The notes below the pieces were generated by a model that saw only the letters and a list, made by a program, of their open reading frames with translations, did not search any database and was not told the origin of the DNA. Below are positions 6,757-7,536 of a stretch of DNA of 7,536 nucleotides, piece after piece. Each line of letters begins with the position of its first letter. The stretch's first letter is position 1. Source of the stretch: Burkholderiales bacterium (GTDB taxonomy: Bacteria; Pseudomonadota; Gammaproteobacteria; Burkholderiales; SG8-39); NCBI GenBank assembly GCA_016649475.1, contig JAENXP010000091.1, positions 1 to 7,536 on the forward strand, given 5' to 3'. A program made the translations under genes and the position numbers.

Positions 6757-7536
6757 TTCTCACCCTGAGATAAAGATTGTTGGCGATCAGCGCCGCCACC
6801 ACCAACCCGGCGCCCGCGAGCTCTATCGGCGCGAAGCGGTGTCCCTGCAGGATGCGGATGGCGAAGGTTACCACCGGCACCAGGTTGCCTAGCAGCATGG
6901 CATTGAGCGCGCCGAGGTAGCCGATGGCCATGTTCCAGAAGAGCACCGCCAGCACCACGGTAAACAGCGCCAGGTAGGCCAGTTCCCAGCCGACGGAAAT
7001 CACCGTCGCTGCGGCGGGGACGCTCGCATGGCCGCTCAGGGTCGCGATCGCGGTCGCAACGAATATTCCCACCGTGCCCGGCAGGCAGGTGAGCGTGGTA
7101 AAACGCAGCGCCGACCAACCGGGGAAGCTGACCGCGCCTATGGTGTAGCTGATCCAGCACATGGCGCCGAGAAAAACCAGAATGTCGCCAACAAAGCTGC
7201 CGCTGGAGGCAATACTGGCTGGGTCGCCTTTGCTTATAACCAGGAACACGCCGAGAATGGCGATGCTGACGCAGGCCAAAGTGAAGTTCGCCGGCCGCGT
7301 TCCCTTCAGCGCCCAGTGCACAAACGCCACGATCGGCGTCTGCAGCGCCATGATGATGGCGGCATGCTCCGGACTCGAGCGCGCAAGGCCGACAAATACC
7401 AGCACGGAAAAACCGGTGATACCCAGGACGCCGAAAAATGATGCCGGCAGAAGCTTCCCGTGGTAACGCAGCGCGGCGGGGCCTTCGCGCCAGTACAGCA
7501 GGGCAACCAGCACCAGTGCCGCGACGCTGTAGCGGA
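6737..7536 (-). CDS. EamA/DMT-family transporter (5' end outside window)
   Basis: Inner-membrane permease of the drug/metabolite transporter superfamily (EamA, RhaT/YdcZ-like), which usually exports amino acids or other small metabolites. The visible 265 residues contain about nine hydrophobic helices. These include SFFGVLGITGFSVLVFVGL, AIIMALQTPIVAFVHW, a TLACVSIAILGVFLVIS helix ending the first EamA repeat, then VGDILVFLGAMCWISYTIG, LAYLALFTVVLAVLFWNMAIG, AMLLGNLVPVVTFAIRIL and a final AGAGLVVAALIANNLYL. EamA proteins are about 300 residues with ten helices, so roughly 30-40 N-terminal residues are missing. The frame stays open past the GTG at 7513 (RYSVAAL precedes it, a usual piece of the first loop and second helix), so that GTG is internal. 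The gene converges on the acylase gene with a 20-base overlap. The substrate is unknown. Confidence 0.9.
   Translation of the reverse strand, partial: RYSVAALVLVALLYWREGPAALRYHGKLLPASFFGVLGITGFSVLVFVGLARSSPEHAAIIMALQTPIVAFVHWALKGTRPANFTLACVSIAILGVFLVISKGDPASIASSGSFVGDILVFLGAMCWISYTIGAVSFPGWSALRFTTLTCLPGTVGIFVATAIATLSGHASVPAAATVISVGWELAYLALFTVVLAVLFWNMAIGYLGALNAMLLGNLVPVVTFAIRILQGHRFAPIELAGAGLVVAALIANNLYLRVRITSAAA

Noticed and set aside
1..7536. A new defence, mobile or biosynthetic system spanning the window
   Set aside because: All six genes belong to common housekeeping or accessory families, orientations alternate, and there are no recombinases, repeats, tRNA ends or effector-like genes linking them.

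Overview
The window is a GC-rich, tightly packed bacterial chromosome segment with six protein-coding genes, two of them cut by the window edges. I see no RNA genes, insertion sequences, CRISPR arrays or phage genes. High GC, an intracellular polyhydroxyalkanoate depolymerase of the Cupriavidus type, a Bcr/CflA-type efflux protein and a DUF547 protein suggest a betaproteobacterium (Burkholderiales or a related order). That placement is inferred from gene content and protein style, not from a marker gene.

Layout from left to right. Bases 1-681 (+) hold the 3' part of a DUF547-family gene. After an 83-base gap comes a fumarylacetoacetate hydrolase (FAH) family gene (765-1757, +). It is followed after 13 bases by a Bcr/CflA-like multidrug efflux gene that most likely starts at a TTG (1771-2982, +); these two look co-transcribed. 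A PHA depolymerase gene (2973-4211, -) converges on the efflux gene and overlaps its last 10 bases. A 160-base AT-richer intergenic region (4212-4371) separates the depolymerase from a divergent penicillin-acylase-family Ntn-hydrolase gene (4372-6756, +). The acylase gene overlaps by 20 bases the end of a convergent EamA/DMT transporter gene (6737-7536, -), whose 5' end lies outside the window.

The genes do not form an obvious single pathway. Two are enzymes acting on small organic molecules (FAH family, acylase), one mobilises stored PHA, two are membrane exporters and one is of unknown function. The only sizeable regulatory space is the 160-base divergent region. It holds an extended -10 element, a Shine-Dalgarno sequence that fixes the depolymerase start at TTG, a pair of CGTTAC repeats 11 bases apart, and a 12-base perfect palindrome overlapping a possible -35 of the acylase promoter. 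I found no convincing novel system. The points most worth checking are the divergent regulatory region, the substrate of the acylase, the non-ATG starts and the two overlapping convergent gene ends.
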